Below are positions 8,381-17,886 of a stretch of 64,000 nucleotides of DNA, in pieces. How positions within the stretch are numbered: the stretch's first letter is position 1; every line of letters starts with the position of its first letter. The notes under the pieces are model-generated. The model worked only from the letters and a program-made list of their open reading frames with translations, made no database searches and was not told the DNA's origin. This stretch comes from Stutzerimonas chloritidismutans AW-1 (GTDB taxonomy: Bacteria > Pseudomonadota > Gammaproteobacteria > Pseudomonadales > Pseudomonadaceae), in contig NZ_AOFQ01000032.1 of NCBI RefSeq assembly GCF_000495915.1, positions 62,001 to 126,000 of the forward strand, read 5' to 3'. The position numbers and the translations under genes are program-made.

Positions 8381-8489
8381 ATGTATCGAATCTCTAAGGG
8401 CGTGCTCCGCGATGGAGCGTGGGGCGGGGCGCCTGCTTCGTCGAAGTGCCTGCGGCTGCTCATCTGGCGGGCCGCAGGCAAAGGGTTTA

Positions 8490-10124
8490 TCAGACCTTGA
8501 ACTGGCTCAGCAGACGATTCAGCTGATCGGCGAGTTCGCCAAGGCGCTTACCAGCTTCACTGGACTGCTCGGCAGCCAGGGTGCTTTCCTGCGCCAGCCC
8601 GGCCGCCTGGGTCACGTTCTGGTTGATGTCCTCGACCACGTGGGACTGTTGTAGCGTGGCACTGGCGATTGATGCGTTCAGGCCTGAGAGGTTGCGCAGC
8701 GCCTGGGCAATTTCGCCAAGGCTCTCGCCGGCCTGGCTGGCTTGCTCTACGGTGAGCTGGGAGGCGCGATTGCTTTCCATGATCACGTTTACCGCAGCGC
8801 CGGAGTTCTTCTGCAGGCGTTCGATCATGCTATGTATCTCGGCAGTCGATTGCTGCGTACGCTGCGCCAGCAGACGAACCTCGTCGGCCACCACGGCGAA
8901 ACCGCGGCCCTGTTCACCGGCTCGGGCAGCTTCGATCGCGGCATTGAGCGCGAGCAGGTTGGTCTGCTCGGCGATCGAGCCGATCACTTCCAGTACCGAA
9001 CCGATCTTGGTGGTTTCATCAGCCAGTGACTGAATCACGTCGACGGCCTGGCCGATGGTCGCGGAAAGCTCGTCGATCTGCTGCAGGCTCGTTTCGATAT
9101 TGCGCTGACCCTGGCCCGCCTGATTTTCGGCGTTGCCGACTTCGCTGGAGGCATGCTCGGCGTTCTTCGCGACTTCCTGTACGGCGTAGGTGACTTCGTT
9201 GACGGCGGTGGCGACCTGCTCCATTTGCAGCATCTGCTGCTGGCTCTGCTCATGGGCCTGACCGGAAAGCTGGCTCAGCGAACGGGAGGATTGGTCCAGC
9301 GCGCCGGCTGTCTCGAACAGCTGACCGACCACGGTGCGCAGTTTCTGGGTGAAGCGGTTGAAGTCACGGCCAAGGGTGCTCAGCTCGTCGTTGCCGGATA
9401 CATCCAGCGTACGCGTCAGATCGGCTTCGCCACTGGCGATATTCGCCATCGCCGACATGGTGTGGCGCAGGGGGCGCACGATGCTGCGGATCAGGATCGC
9501 CACCAGCACGGCCATGATTGCCGAGATAAAGAGGCCGATCAGGGAGAAACGAGTCAGATAGTTCCAGAATTCCTGCTCGACATCGTCTACGTAGATGCCC
9601 GAGCCGATGATCCAGCCCCAAGGCTTGAACAACTGCACGTAGGAGATCTTCGGCACCGGATCTGCTTCACCGGGCTTGGCCCACATGTAGTCGACCAGAC
9701 CAGCCCCGTCCCGCTGGGCGATCTTGACCATCTCGTTGAACAGTTCCTTGCCTTCCGGATCCTTGATCTTCGACAGGTCCTGGCCGTCCAGCTTCGGCTG
9801 CATCGGATGCATGATCATGGTCGGGCCGAGGTCGTTGATCCAGTAATAGTCCTGACCGTCGTAGCGCAGCAGGCGGATCTGCTCCATGGCCGCCTTCTGT
9901 GCTTCGCTCGTGGTCATGGCGCCACTGGTCTCCTGTGCCCGGTAGTACTCGAGCACGCCGGATGCAGCCTCGACTATGTTCCGAGTTGCCTCCTGCTTGC
10001 CACGATACAAGTCGGAGCGGACCTGCTGAATCATCAGCATGCCGAGGATGAACAGCATGACGACGGCGACCACGGGGATCAGCCAGAGGCGCTTGCTAAT
10101 GGGAACGTTGCGCAGCAGATTCAT
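8490..10124 (-). CDS. Methyl-accepting chemotaxis protein with sCache-type sensor
   Basis: The 544-residue protein has a membrane helix at about 12-32, a periplasmic single Cache domain (about 35-190, with the [19 protein letters not shown] signature of sCache_2), a second helix at about 192-214, a HAMP domain and a long cytoplasmic coiled coil. The signalling tip [20 protein letters not shown] is intact. No C-terminal methylesterase-tethering pentapeptide is present. sCache_2 receptors often sense small organic acids, but the ligand cannot be read here. It is a single gene with its own terminator. Confidence 0.93.
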   Translation of the reverse strand: MNLLRNVPISKRLWLIPVVAVVMLFILGMLMIQQVRSDLYRGKQEATRNIVEAASGVLEYYRAQETSGAMTTSEAQKAAMEQIRLLRYDGQDYYWINDLGPTMIMHPMQPKLDGQDLSKIKDPEGKELFNEMVKIAQRDGAGLVDYMWAKPGEADPVPKISYVQLFKPWGWIIGSGIYVDDVEQEFWNYLTRFSLIGLFISAIMAVLVAILIRSIVRPLRHTMSAMANIASGEADLTRTLDVSGNDELSTLGRDFNRFTQKLRTVVGQLFETAGALDQSSRSLSQLSGQAHEQSQQQMLQMEQVATAVNEVTYAVQEVAKNAEHASSEVGNAENQAGQGQRNIETSLQQIDELSATIGQAVDVIQSLADETTKIGSVLEVIGSIAEQTNLLALNAAIEAARAGEQGRGFAVVADEVRLLAQRTQQSTAEIHSMIERLQKNSGAAVNVIMESNRASQLTVEQASQAGESLGEIAQALRNLSGLNASIASATLQQSHVVEDINQNVTQAAGLAQESTLAAEQSSEAGKRLGELADQLNRLLSQFKV

Positions 10125-10303
10125 GAATAGGGCTCCTGATGGGACTTTCTTATCGTTTTGTTCTGGCTGATCGGTGGGTCTGTCGCGCCACTGTCGACCT
10201 TCTGGTTGCGGTCGTTTCGCGGCACCCTGTATAGCTTTTCGGCCGCCCGTGGCTAAAAATGAGCCCCGTTTCGTTTGCAGAGGAATTTAGTTCTCTCGAA
10301 CGA

Positions 10304-10374
10304 GTCAGAACAGCCGGCCAGATGGCTTTCTGACATATACCTTGGTTGCATTGAGTCGCGATGGGCTGCATCGC
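10304..10374 (+). promoter_or_regulatory. Two hairpins in the uppP leader
   Basis: GTCAGAACAGCC (10304-10315) pairs with GGCTTTCTGAC (10324-10334), 11 pairs with one bulge. GCGATG (10358-10363) pairs with CATCGC (10369-10374). Both lie in the 85 bases before the uppP start. No T run follows, so these look like leader structures rather than terminators; the role is unproven. Confidence 0.3.
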
Positions 10375-10387
10375 TTTAGGGGAATAG

Positions 10388-11218
10388 ATGGATCTTTGGG
10401 TTGCGATTCAGGCGTTGATTCTGGGCGTGGTCGAGGGTGTAACCGAGTTTCTGCCGGTATCCAGTACCGGTCACCAGATCATTGTTGCGGACCTGATCGG
10501 TTTTGGTGGCGAGCGGGCGCTGGCCTTCAACATCATCATTCAGCTCGGGGCAATTCTCGCGGTGATCTGGGAGTATCGGCGCAAGATCCTGGACGTAGTG
10601 ATTGGTCTGCCCAAGGAGTCTCAGGCACAGAAGTTCACCTTGAACCTGCTGATCGCCTTCATGCCTGCAGTTGTCCTCGGTGTCGCTTTTGCCGACCTGA
10701 TCCACGAATACCTGTTCAACCCCATCACCGTAGCCACCGCGCTAGTGATCGGCGGTGTCGTGATGCTCTGGGCCGAACGGCGTGATCACACCATTCGTGC
10801 CGAAACCGTTGATGACATGAACTGGGCATTGGCACTAAAAGTCGGCTTCGCCCAGTGCCTGGCACTGGTGCCCGGCACCTCGCGGTCGGGGTCAACCATC
10901 ATTGGCGGCCTGCTGTTCGGCCTGTCGCGCAAGGCGGCTACCGAGTTCTCGTTCTTTCTGGCCATGCCGACCATGGTCGGCGCGGCGGTGTACTCCGGCT
11001 ACAAGTACCGCGAGCTCTTTCAGCCGGGCGATTTCGCCGTGTTCGCGGTCGGATTCGTCACCTCGTTCATCTTCGCGATGCTTGCAGTGCGGGCGCTGCT
11101 CAAGTTCATCGGCAATCACAGCTACGCGGCGTTCGCCTGGTACCGGATCGGCTTCGGCCTGCTGATTCTGGCTACCTGGCAGTTCGGGCTGATCGACTGG
11201 GCCAGCGCCCAGGGCTGA
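10388..11218 (+). CDS. uppP: Undecaprenyl-diphosphate phosphatase UppP (BacA)
   Basis: The 276-residue polytopic membrane enzyme removes a phosphate from undecaprenyl diphosphate, recycling the lipid carrier for peptidoglycan and O-antigen synthesis; high dosage gives bacitracin resistance. Both family signatures are present: [14 protein letters not shown] near residue 16 and [13 protein letters not shown] near residue 160. About eight hydrophobic helices are visible. AGGGGAATAG before the ATG supports the start. The epoxide hydrolase gene follows 93 bases later and may be separate. Confidence 0.96.
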   Translation: MDLWVAIQALILGVVEGVTEFLPVSSTGHQIIVADLIGFGGERALAFNIIIQLGAILAVIWEYRRKILDVVIGLPKESQAQKFTLNLLIAFMPAVVLGVAFADLIHEYLFNPITVATALVIGGVVMLWAERRDHTIRAETVDDMNWALALKVGFAQCLALVPGTSRSGSTIIGGLLFGLSRKAATEFSFFLAMPTMVGAAVYSGYKYRELFQPGDFAVFAVGFVTSFIFAMLAVRALLKFIGNHSYAAFAWYRIGFGLLILATWQFGLIDWASAQG

Positions 11219-11311
11219 TCCATCGGCGGGATGTCGCGGCCTTCGCCCTACTGATACAGCGCACACGCGCGCCTGGCTTTGCCATAGTGAGGCCTCCAGT
11301 CAGGAGGCCTC

Positions 11312-12268
11312 ATGAACAGTACTGCGGACCATTTCCAGCTCGACCTGAACGGTATATCCCTCAGCCTTTATAGCGCCGGACCCGAAGAGGGCAGGCCTGT
11401 TTGGCTGCTGCATGGCTTCCCCGAGTGTTGGTATTCCTGGCGCAATCAGATCGATTCACTGGTGGCGGCTGGTTATCGCGTGTTCGTTCCCGAGATGCGT
11501 GGCTACGGGCTCAGCGGCGCGCCAGTGGACGTCTCGGCCTACGATGTGCTGACGCTGTGTGAGGACGTTCGTGCGGCCATGGATCATTTCGGTCACCGGC
11601 AGGTGGCGCTAATCGGGCACGACTGGGGCGCAATGGTCGCCTGGTATCTCGCGTTGCTGGAGCCGGAGCGGGTCACCGCGCTGGTGACCATGTCGGTGCC
11701 CTTCGCCGGAAGACCGCGGCGGCCCGCGACCGAAATCATGCGCGAAGCCAGCGGTGATCGATTCAACTACATCCTCTATTTCCAGCAGCCCGGTCGCGCC
11801 GAGCGTGAACTGGATGCCGACATTGATCGTACCCTGCGCCTGTTGATGTATTACCAGGAAAGGAACCTGTTGCTGCAGAACAAGCCTGCCGACGGCACCT
11901 TGTTCGAGGACGACATGCAACCGGGACCGTTGCCCGACTGGTGCTCAGAAGACGATCTGGCGGTGTATCGGCAGACGTTCGCCGAGCACGGTTTTCGCGG
12001 TGCGCTGAACTGGTATCGCAACTTCGAACGCAACTGGCAGGTTACCGAGCCGCTGCAGGGGCGCAAGATCACGCAGCCGACCATGTTTTTGATCGGCGAT
12101 CATGACCCGGTTGGTGAGCTCGAGGCCTACACGCTGAAGAAGATGCCGGAATGGGTGCCGGATCTGGAACGGCACGAACTGGCGCCGTGCGGCCACTGGA
12201 TTCAGAACGAGCAGGCGGGGAGGGTGAACGCGCTGCTGCTGGACTTTCTCGGCAGGCGCTTTACCTAG
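11312..12268 (+). CDS. Alpha/beta hydrolase, soluble epoxide hydrolase-like
   Basis: The 318-residue protein has the epoxide hydrolase layout. HGFP (34-37) supplies the oxyanion hole, GHDWGA carries the likely nucleophile D104, GDHDPV near the C-terminal part supplies the acid, and CGHW (about 290) the histidine. An aspartate rather than serine nucleophile separates it from esterases; haloalkane dehalogenases share this and are the main alternative. An AGGAGG ribosome site precedes the ATG. It is a single gene converging on ybiT; substrate unknown. Confidence 0.85.
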   Translation: MNSTADHFQLDLNGISLSLYSAGPEEGRPVWLLHGFPECWYSWRNQIDSLVAAGYRVFVPEMRGYGLSGAPVDVSAYDVLTLCEDVRAAMDHFGHRQVALIGHDWGAMVAWYLALLEPERVTALVTMSVPFAGRPRRPATEIMREASGDRFNYILYFQQPGRAERELDADIDRTLRLLMYYQERNLLLQNKPADGTLFEDDMQPGPLPDWCSEDDLAVYRQTFAEHGFRGALNWYRNFERNWQVTEPLQGRKITQPTMFLIGDHDPVGELEAYTLKKMPEWVPDLERHELAPCGHWIQNEQAGRVNALLLDFLGRRFT

Positions 12269-12312
12269 CTGAAGCACCGCGCCGCGCGTTACCGGGAGTT
12301 GCCTATGAATCT

Positions 12313-12337
12313 GCAGCGCCCTCGATGAAGGCGCTGC
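12313..12337. terminator. Hairpin between convergent genes
   Basis: GCAGCGCC (12313-12320) and GGCGCTGC (12330-12337) form an 8-pair stem between the convergent epoxide hydrolase and ybiT genes. There is no T run, so termination is only a suggestion. Confidence 0.3.
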
Positions 12338-12358
12338 GATACGCGGGCAGGGTGAGGA

Positions 12359-13948
12359 TCAGACGATTACGCCCTGGCTGCGCAGGTAGTCGTCGTAGCT
12401 GCCGCTGAAGTCGGTCACGCCGTTCTCCGACAGCTCGATGATGCGGGTCGCCAGCGAGCTGACGAATTCACGGTCGTGGCTGACGAAGATCAGCGTGCCC
12501 GGGTAGTTCTCCAGCGCCAGGTTCAGTGCCTCGATGGATTCCATGTCGAGGTGGTTGGTCGGTTCGTCCATCACCAGCACGTTGGGCTTCTGCAGGATCA
12601 GCTTGCCGAACAGCATACGGCCCTGTTCGCCACCCGAGATGACCTTGACCGACTTGAGGATCTCGTCGTTGGAGAACAGCATGCGGCCGAGGGTGCCGCG
12701 CACCAGCTGCTCGCCGCCCTGAGTCCACTGGCTCATCCAGTCGAACAGACTGACGTCATCCTCGAAGTCATGGGCATGGTCCTGGGCGTAATAGCCGTAG
12801 TCGGCGCTTTCGGTCCATTTGACGCTGCCGCTGTCCGGGGTCAGTTCGCCAACCAGGGTGCGCAGCAGGGTGGTCTTGCCGATACCGTTCGGACCGATGA
12901 TCGCCACGCGCTCGCCGGCCTCGACGGTGAAGCTGAAGTTCTTGAACAGTTCCTTGTCGTCGAAGCCCTTGGACAGGCGCTCGACGGTCACTGCCTGGCG
13001 GTGCAGCTTCTTGGTCTGCTCGAAGCGAATGAACGGGCTGATACGGCTGGACGGCTTGACCTCGGCCAGCTGGATCTTGTCGATCTGCTTGGCGCGGCTG
13101 GTAGCCTGCTTGGCCTTGGAGGCGTTGGCCGAGAAGCGGCTGACGAAGGTCTGCAGTTCGGCGATCTGCGCCTTCTTCTTGGCGTTGTCCGACAGCAGCT
13201 GCTCGCGCGACTGGGTCGCCGCGGTCATGTACTCGTCGTAGTTGCCCGGGAACAGGCGCAGCTCGCCGTAATCCAGGTCCGCCATGTGGGTGCAGACCGA
13301 GTTCAGGAAGTGGCGGTCGTGGGAAATGATGATCATGGTGCTGTTACGCGCCGTGAGGATCGTTTCCAGCCAGCGGATGGTGTTGATGTCCAGGTGGTTG
13401 GTCGGTTCGTCCAGCAGCAGCACATCCGGATCGGAAAACAGCGCCTGGGCCAGCAGCACACGCAGCTTCCAGCCGGGAGCGACTTCGCTCATCGGGCCGA
13501 AGTGCTGTTCCAGCGGAATACCCAGGCCAAGCAGCAGTTCGCCGGCACGGGATTCTGCGGTGTAGCCGTCCATTTCGGCGAACTCACCTTCGAGTTCGCC
13601 GACTTTCATACCATCCTCTTCGCTCATTTCCGGTAGCGAATAGATGCGGTCGCGCTCAGCCTTGACCTTCCAGAGTTCCTCGTGGCCCATGATCACCGTG
13701 TCGATCACGTTGAATTCTTCGTAGGCGAACTGATCCTGGCGCAGCTTGCCCAGGCGCACGTTCGGCTCGAGCATCACCTGGCCAGCGGACGGTTCCAGAT
13801 CGCCACCGAGAATCTTCATGAAGGTCGACTTGCCGCAGCCATTGGCGCCGATCAGGCCGTAGCGGTTGCCACCGCCGAATTTGACGGAAACGTTTTCGAA
13901 CAGCGGCTTGGCACCGAACTGCATGGTGATGTTGGCGGTGGAGATCAA
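12359..13948 (-). CDS. ybiT: ABC-F family ribosome-associated ATPase YbiT
   Basis: A soluble duplicated ATPase without membrane domain, very close to E. coli YbiT in sequence and length (529 versus 530 residues). Walker A motifs are GANGCGKS and GPNGIGKT; Walker B motifs are [11 protein letters not shown] and [10 protein letters not shown]; the second signature is ISGGEQ. The linker between the cassettes ([20 protein letters not shown]) is the P-site tRNA interaction motif of translation ABC-F factors. The start is most likely the TTG at 13948, which gives the E. coli-like N-terminus [11 protein letters not shown] after AGG; another TTG 20 codons upstream would add an unconserved tail. Confidence 0.92.
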   Translation of the reverse strand: MISTANITMQFGAKPLFENVSVKFGGGNRYGLIGANGCGKSTFMKILGGDLEPSAGQVMLEPNVRLGKLRQDQFAYEEFNVIDTVIMGHEELWKVKAERDRIYSLPEMSEEDGMKVGELEGEFAEMDGYTAESRAGELLLGLGIPLEQHFGPMSEVAPGWKLRVLLAQALFSDPDVLLLDEPTNHLDINTIRWLETILTARNSTMIIISHDRHFLNSVCTHMADLDYGELRLFPGNYDEYMTAATQSREQLLSDNAKKKAQIAELQTFVSRFSANASKAKQATSRAKQIDKIQLAEVKPSSRISPFIRFEQTKKLHRQAVTVERLSKGFDDKELFKNFSFTVEAGERVAIIGPNGIGKTTLLRTLVGELTPDSGSVKWTESADYGYYAQDHAHDFEDDVSLFDWMSQWTQGGEQLVRGTLGRMLFSNDEILKSVKVISGGEQGRMLFGKLILQKPNVLVMDEPTNHLDMESIEALNLALENYPGTLIFVSHDREFVSSLATRIIELSENGVTDFSGSYDDYLRSQGVIV

Positions 13949-14301
13949 GGGCGTACCTATCAATGACGTGTGGCTGCGTGAATCAGGCTGATACCGATCC
14001 GATACCAATACTCAGCGGTCCAGCTCGCTCCGACAGGGAGCTGGTCGATCCAGCGATTCTTGAGGTGAATGACAACGGTGGGCGTTTGCGCCTGCTGCCG
14101 GATGAATGCGGGGTGGCTACCGAACTTCAGCCGCGCATTGTCGCATAGCTGCACTGGCCGGTGTAAGGACAGGCTGACGAGGCAACCCGGAATCGCCCGG
14201 TAGCGCTCTTCGAGCTCGAGCGGATGCGAATCGTTTCATTGACACCCGGATGCCAAACAGAGAGCATTGTTACGATATAACATCGGTATCTGAGTTTAAG
14301 C
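13949..14301. other. Divergent intergenic region between ybiT and the TonB receptor
   Basis: About 350 bases that hold the two outward promoters, a Zur-like box near the right end (14268-14282) and a small palindrome TCGAGCTCGA. I see no gene or RNA in it. Confidence 0.6.
14268..14282 (+). promoter_or_regulatory. Zur-like operator before the TonB receptor gene
   Basis: TGTTACGATATAACA is a near-palindrome that fits the pseudomonad Zur pattern GTTATAnnATAAC at 9 of 11 defined bases. It ends 19 bases before the receptor start, a place where binding would block transcription. A Fur box is a weaker fit. Confidence 0.55.
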
Positions 14302-16413
14302 ATGAATAACGCAAGTGCGGTAGTGAAATGGGCGGGTTGCGGAGCGGCATTGATGCTGGCGGGGGCGCCGCTGGCTGTGGCAGAGGACGCGGCGGTACTG
14401 GATTCAGTCATCATCACGGCCGATCAGGAACGCGCCGACGGACCGGTTCAGGGCTACCGTGCCAACCGCTCGCGCAGCGCGACGAAAACCGACACGCCCA
14501 TCGAGGAAATACCCCAGTCGATCAGCGTCGTTCCCGCATCCGTGCTGCAGGATCTGGACAGCCCGCGCGTTGAGAAGGCGCTGGACTTCGCCGGCGGTGT
14601 CGCCAGGCAGAACGACTTCGGTGGCCTGACCATGTACGAGTACAGCGTGCGCGGGCTGACCACCGGAGAGTTCTACAAGGACGGTTTCAGCGTCAACCGC
14701 GGCTTCATGAACCCACCGGACGCTTCCAATATCGAGCGGGTCGAAGTGCTCAAGGGGCCTTCGGCGAGCCTTTACGGCCGCGGCGACCCCGGCGGCACGA
14801 TCAATATCGTCAGCAAGCGCCCGCAGCTGGACAGCTTTGCCCGTCTCGATCTTAGCGCCGGTCGCTGGGACCGTTATCGCACTGCGCTGGACGTGAACAC
14901 GCCGCTCGATGAAGACGGCAACATGCTCTATCGCATGAACATTGCAGTCGAAGACGGCAATAGCTTCCGCGATCATCGCGAGGCTGAGCGGCAGTTCGTC
15001 GCGCCGTCCTTCAGCTGGGAATTGAGCCCGGATACCCGATTACTGGTACAGACGGAGGTGGTGCGCAACCGCCAGACCTTCGATCGCGGCGTGGTTGCAC
15101 CCGGCGGCGACCTGGGCAAGGTGTCCCGCTCAGCGTTCTATGGCGAACCCTCGGATGGGCCGATCAGCAACGACAACGAAACGCTGCAGGCCGAACTCGA
15201 ACACGACCTCAACGAGGTCTGGACGCTGCGCCTGGCCAGCCACTACAAGCAGGGCCGGATGGATGGCTACGCCACCGAAGCGGCAGAGGTCGCAGGAGAC
15301 GACCGCACGCTGACCCGCAACCTGCGTTATCGCGACTACGACTGGCAGGACGCAATCACCCAGCTGGAGCTGCGCGGGCGTTTCGATACCGGCTCGATCG
15401 AGCATCAGCTGTTGATCGGCACCGAGTACGAGCGCTACGCCCTGAGCGAGTTCATGCTGCGCTCCAACAACCTGCGCACCATCGATCTCTACAACCCGGT
15501 CTACGGTACACCGCGTCCGGCGTTCAACCCGGCGCGTACGGTTAACCGCAATGAGCTGGTGCATAGCCGGGCGCTGAACCTTCAGGACCAGATTCGCTTT
15601 ACCGACAAGCTCTTCGGGGTCATCGGCGCCCGCTATGACCACTACGAACAACGCCTGGACAATGAGGTTGCTGGCCGGCGCACCGAGCAGACTCATGAAA
15701 AGGTCACGCCTCGTGTCGGTGTGCTCTATCAGCTGATACCGGAGGTCGGGCTGTTCGCCAACGCCTCGCAGTCGTTCAAGCCGAACAATGGCGCGGACTT
15801 CAGCGGCGCCACGTTCGATCCGGAAGAAGGCGTGGGTTATGAGGCAGGGGTCAAACTCGACCTGTTCGACGGCCGTTTGGGGCTCACCGCCGCAGCGTTC
15901 CATCTGACCAAGGAAAACGTCCTGACCAGCGATCCGGCGAACGACGGTTTTCAGATTGCCGCCGGCGAGGTGCGCAGCCGCGGGATTGACCTGCAGCTGG
16001 CCGGGCAGCTGACCGATGCGATTCGCGTGATCGTTGGTTACGCCTACGTGGATGCCGAGGTGACTCGCGACAACACCCTGGCCAGCGGCAGCCGGCTGCT
16101 CAACGTACCGCGCCACAGCGGCAGCCTGCTGACCACCTACGAATTCCTCGATGGTGATCTCAGCGGACTCTCCCTTGGCGGCGCCGTGAACTACGTGGGT
16201 GATCGGGCAGGGCAGGCCGATAGCGACTTCGAGTTGCCGTCGTACACGACCGTGGACCTGCTGGCGCGCTACAAGGCGACGCAAAAGCTGACCCTCGGCG
16301 TGAACCTGAACAACGCCTTCGACCGGACCTACTACGAGCGCTCCTACAGCAATGTCTGGATCATGCCGGGTGAGCCGCGCAACCTGAGCGTTAGCCTGTC
16401 CGTGGAGCTCTGA
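14302..16413 (+). CDS. TonB-dependent outer-membrane receptor, metallophore type
   Basis: The 703-residue protein has a signal peptide ending AVA at residue 27, a plug domain (about 60-170) with the siderophore-receptor signature (IPQSISVVPA, VEVLKGPSASLYGRGDPGG, INIVSKRP), then a 22-strand-type barrel to the C-terminus SVSLSVEL. It should import a metal-chelate complex using TonB energy. The upstream Zur-like box points to zinc rather than iron, which would make it similar in role to zinc-regulated receptors such as CntO or PA2911 in P. aeruginosa; no metallophore synthesis genes are nearby. The ribosome site is weak. The ligand is inference. Confidence 0.9.
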   Translation: MNNASAVVKWAGCGAALMLAGAPLAVAEDAAVLDSVIITADQERADGPVQGYRANRSRSATKTDTPIEEIPQSISVVPASVLQDLDSPRVEKALDFAGGVARQNDFGGLTMYEYSVRGLTTGEFYKDGFSVNRGFMNPPDASNIERVEVLKGPSASLYGRGDPGGTINIVSKRPQLDSFARLDLSAGRWDRYRTALDVNTPLDEDGNMLYRMNIAVEDGNSFRDHREAERQFVAPSFSWELSPDTRLLVQTEVVRNRQTFDRGVVAPGGDLGKVSRSAFYGEPSDGPISNDNETLQAELEHDLNEVWTLRLASHYKQGRMDGYATEAAEVAGDDRTLTRNLRYRDYDWQDAITQLELRGRFDTGSIEHQLLIGTEYERYALSEFMLRSNNLRTIDLYNPVYGTPRPAFNPARTVNRNELVHSRALNLQDQIRFTDKLFGVIGARYDHYEQRLDNEVAGRRTEQTHEKVTPRVGVLYQLIPEVGLFANASQSFKPNNGADFSGATFDPEEGVGYEAGVKLDLFDGRLGLTAAAFHLTKENVLTSDPANDGFQIAAGEVRSRGIDLQLAGQLTDAIRVIVGYAYVDAEVTRDNTLASGSRLLNVPRHSGSLLTTYEFLDGDLSGLSLGGAVNYVGDRAGQADSDFELPSYTTVDLLARYKATQKLTLGVNLNNAFDRTYYERSYSNVWIMPGEPRNLSVSLSVEL

Positions 16414-16421
16414 GCCTGTAC

Positions 16422-16450
16422 TCAGCGGGCAGTGACGCCCGCTGATTTCG
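16422..16450. terminator. Hairpin between convergent genes
   Basis: TCAGCGGGC (16422-16430) pairs with GCCCGCTGA (16437-16445) over a 6-base loop, followed by TTTCG on the plus strand. It sits between the stops of the receptor and TAXI genes and could serve both. Confidence 0.55.
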
Positions 16451-16455
16451 TCGGC

Positions 16456-17436
16456 TTACAGCCAACCCTTCTCCTTGTAATAACGCTCGGCGCCCTCGTG
16501 CAGTGGCGCAGTCAGTCCGACGCGAATCATGTCTTCGGCCTTTAGATCGGCAAAGGCTGGATGCAGGCGCTTGAACCTATCGAGGTTGTCGAATACCGAC
16601 TTGACCAGCTGATAGACCACCTCCGGGTCGGTCTTGCTGGTGGTCGCCAGCACGGCCTTGCCGCCAATCGACGGAATGGCGCCTTCCACACCCGGGTAGA
16701 GCCCGGCGGGGATTTCCACGGCACTGTAGTAATCGGCCTTGGCCAGCAGGCTGTCGATCTCTGCGCCCTGCACCGGAATGATGCTGGCCTTTACATTGGT
16801 CAAGGCTTCCTGGATCGCACCGCTCGGATGGCCGACCACATAGGTGATGGCGTCAAGGTTGTTGTCACCCAAGGCGGAAGCCATTTCCGCCGGTTTGAGT
16901 TCCGCGGCCAGGGAGAAGCTGGCGTTGGTCCAGCCTTTGGCCTGCATGACCTCCTCGAAGGTGTCGCGACTACCCGAGCCGGGCACGCCGATGTTCACCC
17001 GCTTGCCTTCGAGCCCGGCCAGATCGGTGATGCCGCTGTCGTTGCGAACGACCACGGTGAGAATCTCCGACTGCAGCGAGAACACCGCGCGCAGTTCGAC
17101 GGCGCCCTCCTTGTCGAAGGGCGCCAGACCCTGCAGCGCCTTGTGCTGATGGTCGGACTGGATGAAGCCGAAGTCGTACTCGCCTTTGTGCAACGACACG
17201 ATGTTGGTCACGCTGCCCGCGGTCGAGGGTGCGTTGCATTTGATGGCGGGCTTCACCTCGGCACGATTGAGGAAGCGGCACACCGACTGGCCGGCGGTGT
17301 AATACACGCCGGTCTGCCCTCCGGTGCCGATGGTGACGAAGCGCTCCTGCGCCAGCACGCTGGTGCTCGCCAAGGCGCTGGCGAGCACGCCGGCCAGGGT
17401 GATACCGAACAGGCCGTTACGGATCTGGTGGTTCAT
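16456..17436 (-). CDS. TAXI-family TRAP transporter solute-binding protein
   Basis: The 326-residue protein begins with a signal peptide (cleavage after VLA, residue 29) and continues with the TAXI signature FVTIGTGGQTGVYYTAGQSV. TAXI proteins bind amino acids or small acids in the periplasm and hand them to fused TRAP membrane subunits. None is in the window, so this receptor needs a partner coded elsewhere. It is the third gene after a dadA-like and a ridA-like gene on the same strand, which suggests an amino-acid ligand. Confidence 0.9.
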   Translation of the reverse strand: MNHQIRNGLFGITLAGVLASALASTSVLAQERFVTIGTGGQTGVYYTAGQSVCRFLNRAEVKPAIKCNAPSTAGSVTNIVSLHKGEYDFGFIQSDHQHKALQGLAPFDKEGAVELRAVFSLQSEILTVVVRNDSGITDLAGLEGKRVNIGVPGSGSRDTFEEVMQAKGWTNASFSLAAELKPAEMASALGDNNLDAITYVVGHPSGAIQEALTNVKASIIPVQGAEIDSLLAKADYYSAVEIPAGLYPGVEGAIPSIGGKAVLATTSKTDPEVVYQLVKSVFDNLDRFKRLHPAFADLKAEDMIRVGLTAPLHEGAERYYKEKGWL

Positions 17437-17511
17437 TGCGGTTCCCTCTTGTTTGTATTGTGGGTGGTTGCAACTGTGGTTGGCCGGCGCAGGAACGATA
17501 GACCGCTGTGG

Positions 17512-17865
17512 TCAGGCGCGCGCAGCGATCACCATGATCTCGACCAGCACCTCGGGCGAGGCCAGACGCGCCTGTACCGTCGCCCGTGCCGGTGCGCAGC
17601 CTGCTGGCAGCCAGTCGCTCCAGACCTCGTTCATGGCGGCGAAGTCGGCGTCGATGTCCTTCAGCCAGATCTGAGCGCTGAGCAGGTTTTCGCGACTGGA
17701 GCCGGCGGCGGCCAGCAGCCGGTCGATCTTCGCCAGCACCTCGCGGGTCTGACCGGCGGCACCCAGGCCGCGGTCGTCCGGCACCTGGCCGGCGAGGAAC
17801 ACAAGGTCTGCATGAATGACTGCGGCGGACATGCGCGGATTGCTCTCGATGCGTTGAACGGGCAT
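17512..17865 (-). CDS. RidA/YjgF-family imine deaminase
   Basis: A 117-residue protein of the RidA family, whose members hydrolyse reactive 2-imino acids to keto acids and ammonia. The family features VFLAGQVPDD, QTREVLAKIDRLLAAAGS and the C-terminal VLVEIMVIAA are visible. In the place where classical RidA has the arginine of a ...CVAR... motif it reads APARATVQARL, keeping an arginine. A strong AGAGGAAACCG ribosome site precedes the ATG. It starts 21 bases after the dadA-like gene, whose oxidation product is the class of imine RidA removes. Confidence 0.9.
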   Translation of the reverse strand: MPVQRIESNPRMSAAVIHADLVFLAGQVPDDRGLGAAGQTREVLAKIDRLLAAAGSSRENLLSAQIWLKDIDADFAAMNEVWSDWLPAGCAPARATVQARLASPEVLVEIMVIAARA

Positions 17866-17886
17866 ATCGGTTTCCTCTTTGAGTGG

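Larger units (their letters stand above)
8088..8489. other. Intergenic region between two minus-strand genes
   Basis: About 400 bases without a convincing gene. It holds the terminator of the chemoreceptor gene (8344-8380), a long imperfect inverted repeat (8222-8278), a short palindrome TCACATGTGA (8184-8193) and presumably the promoter of the gene at 7818-8087. Confidence 0.6.

Noticed and set aside
12476..13636. Long plus-strand open frame (386 codons) opposite ybiT
   Set aside because: Antisense shadow of a highly conserved ABC-F gene; composition is dominated by repeated short residues and no ribosome site is seen.
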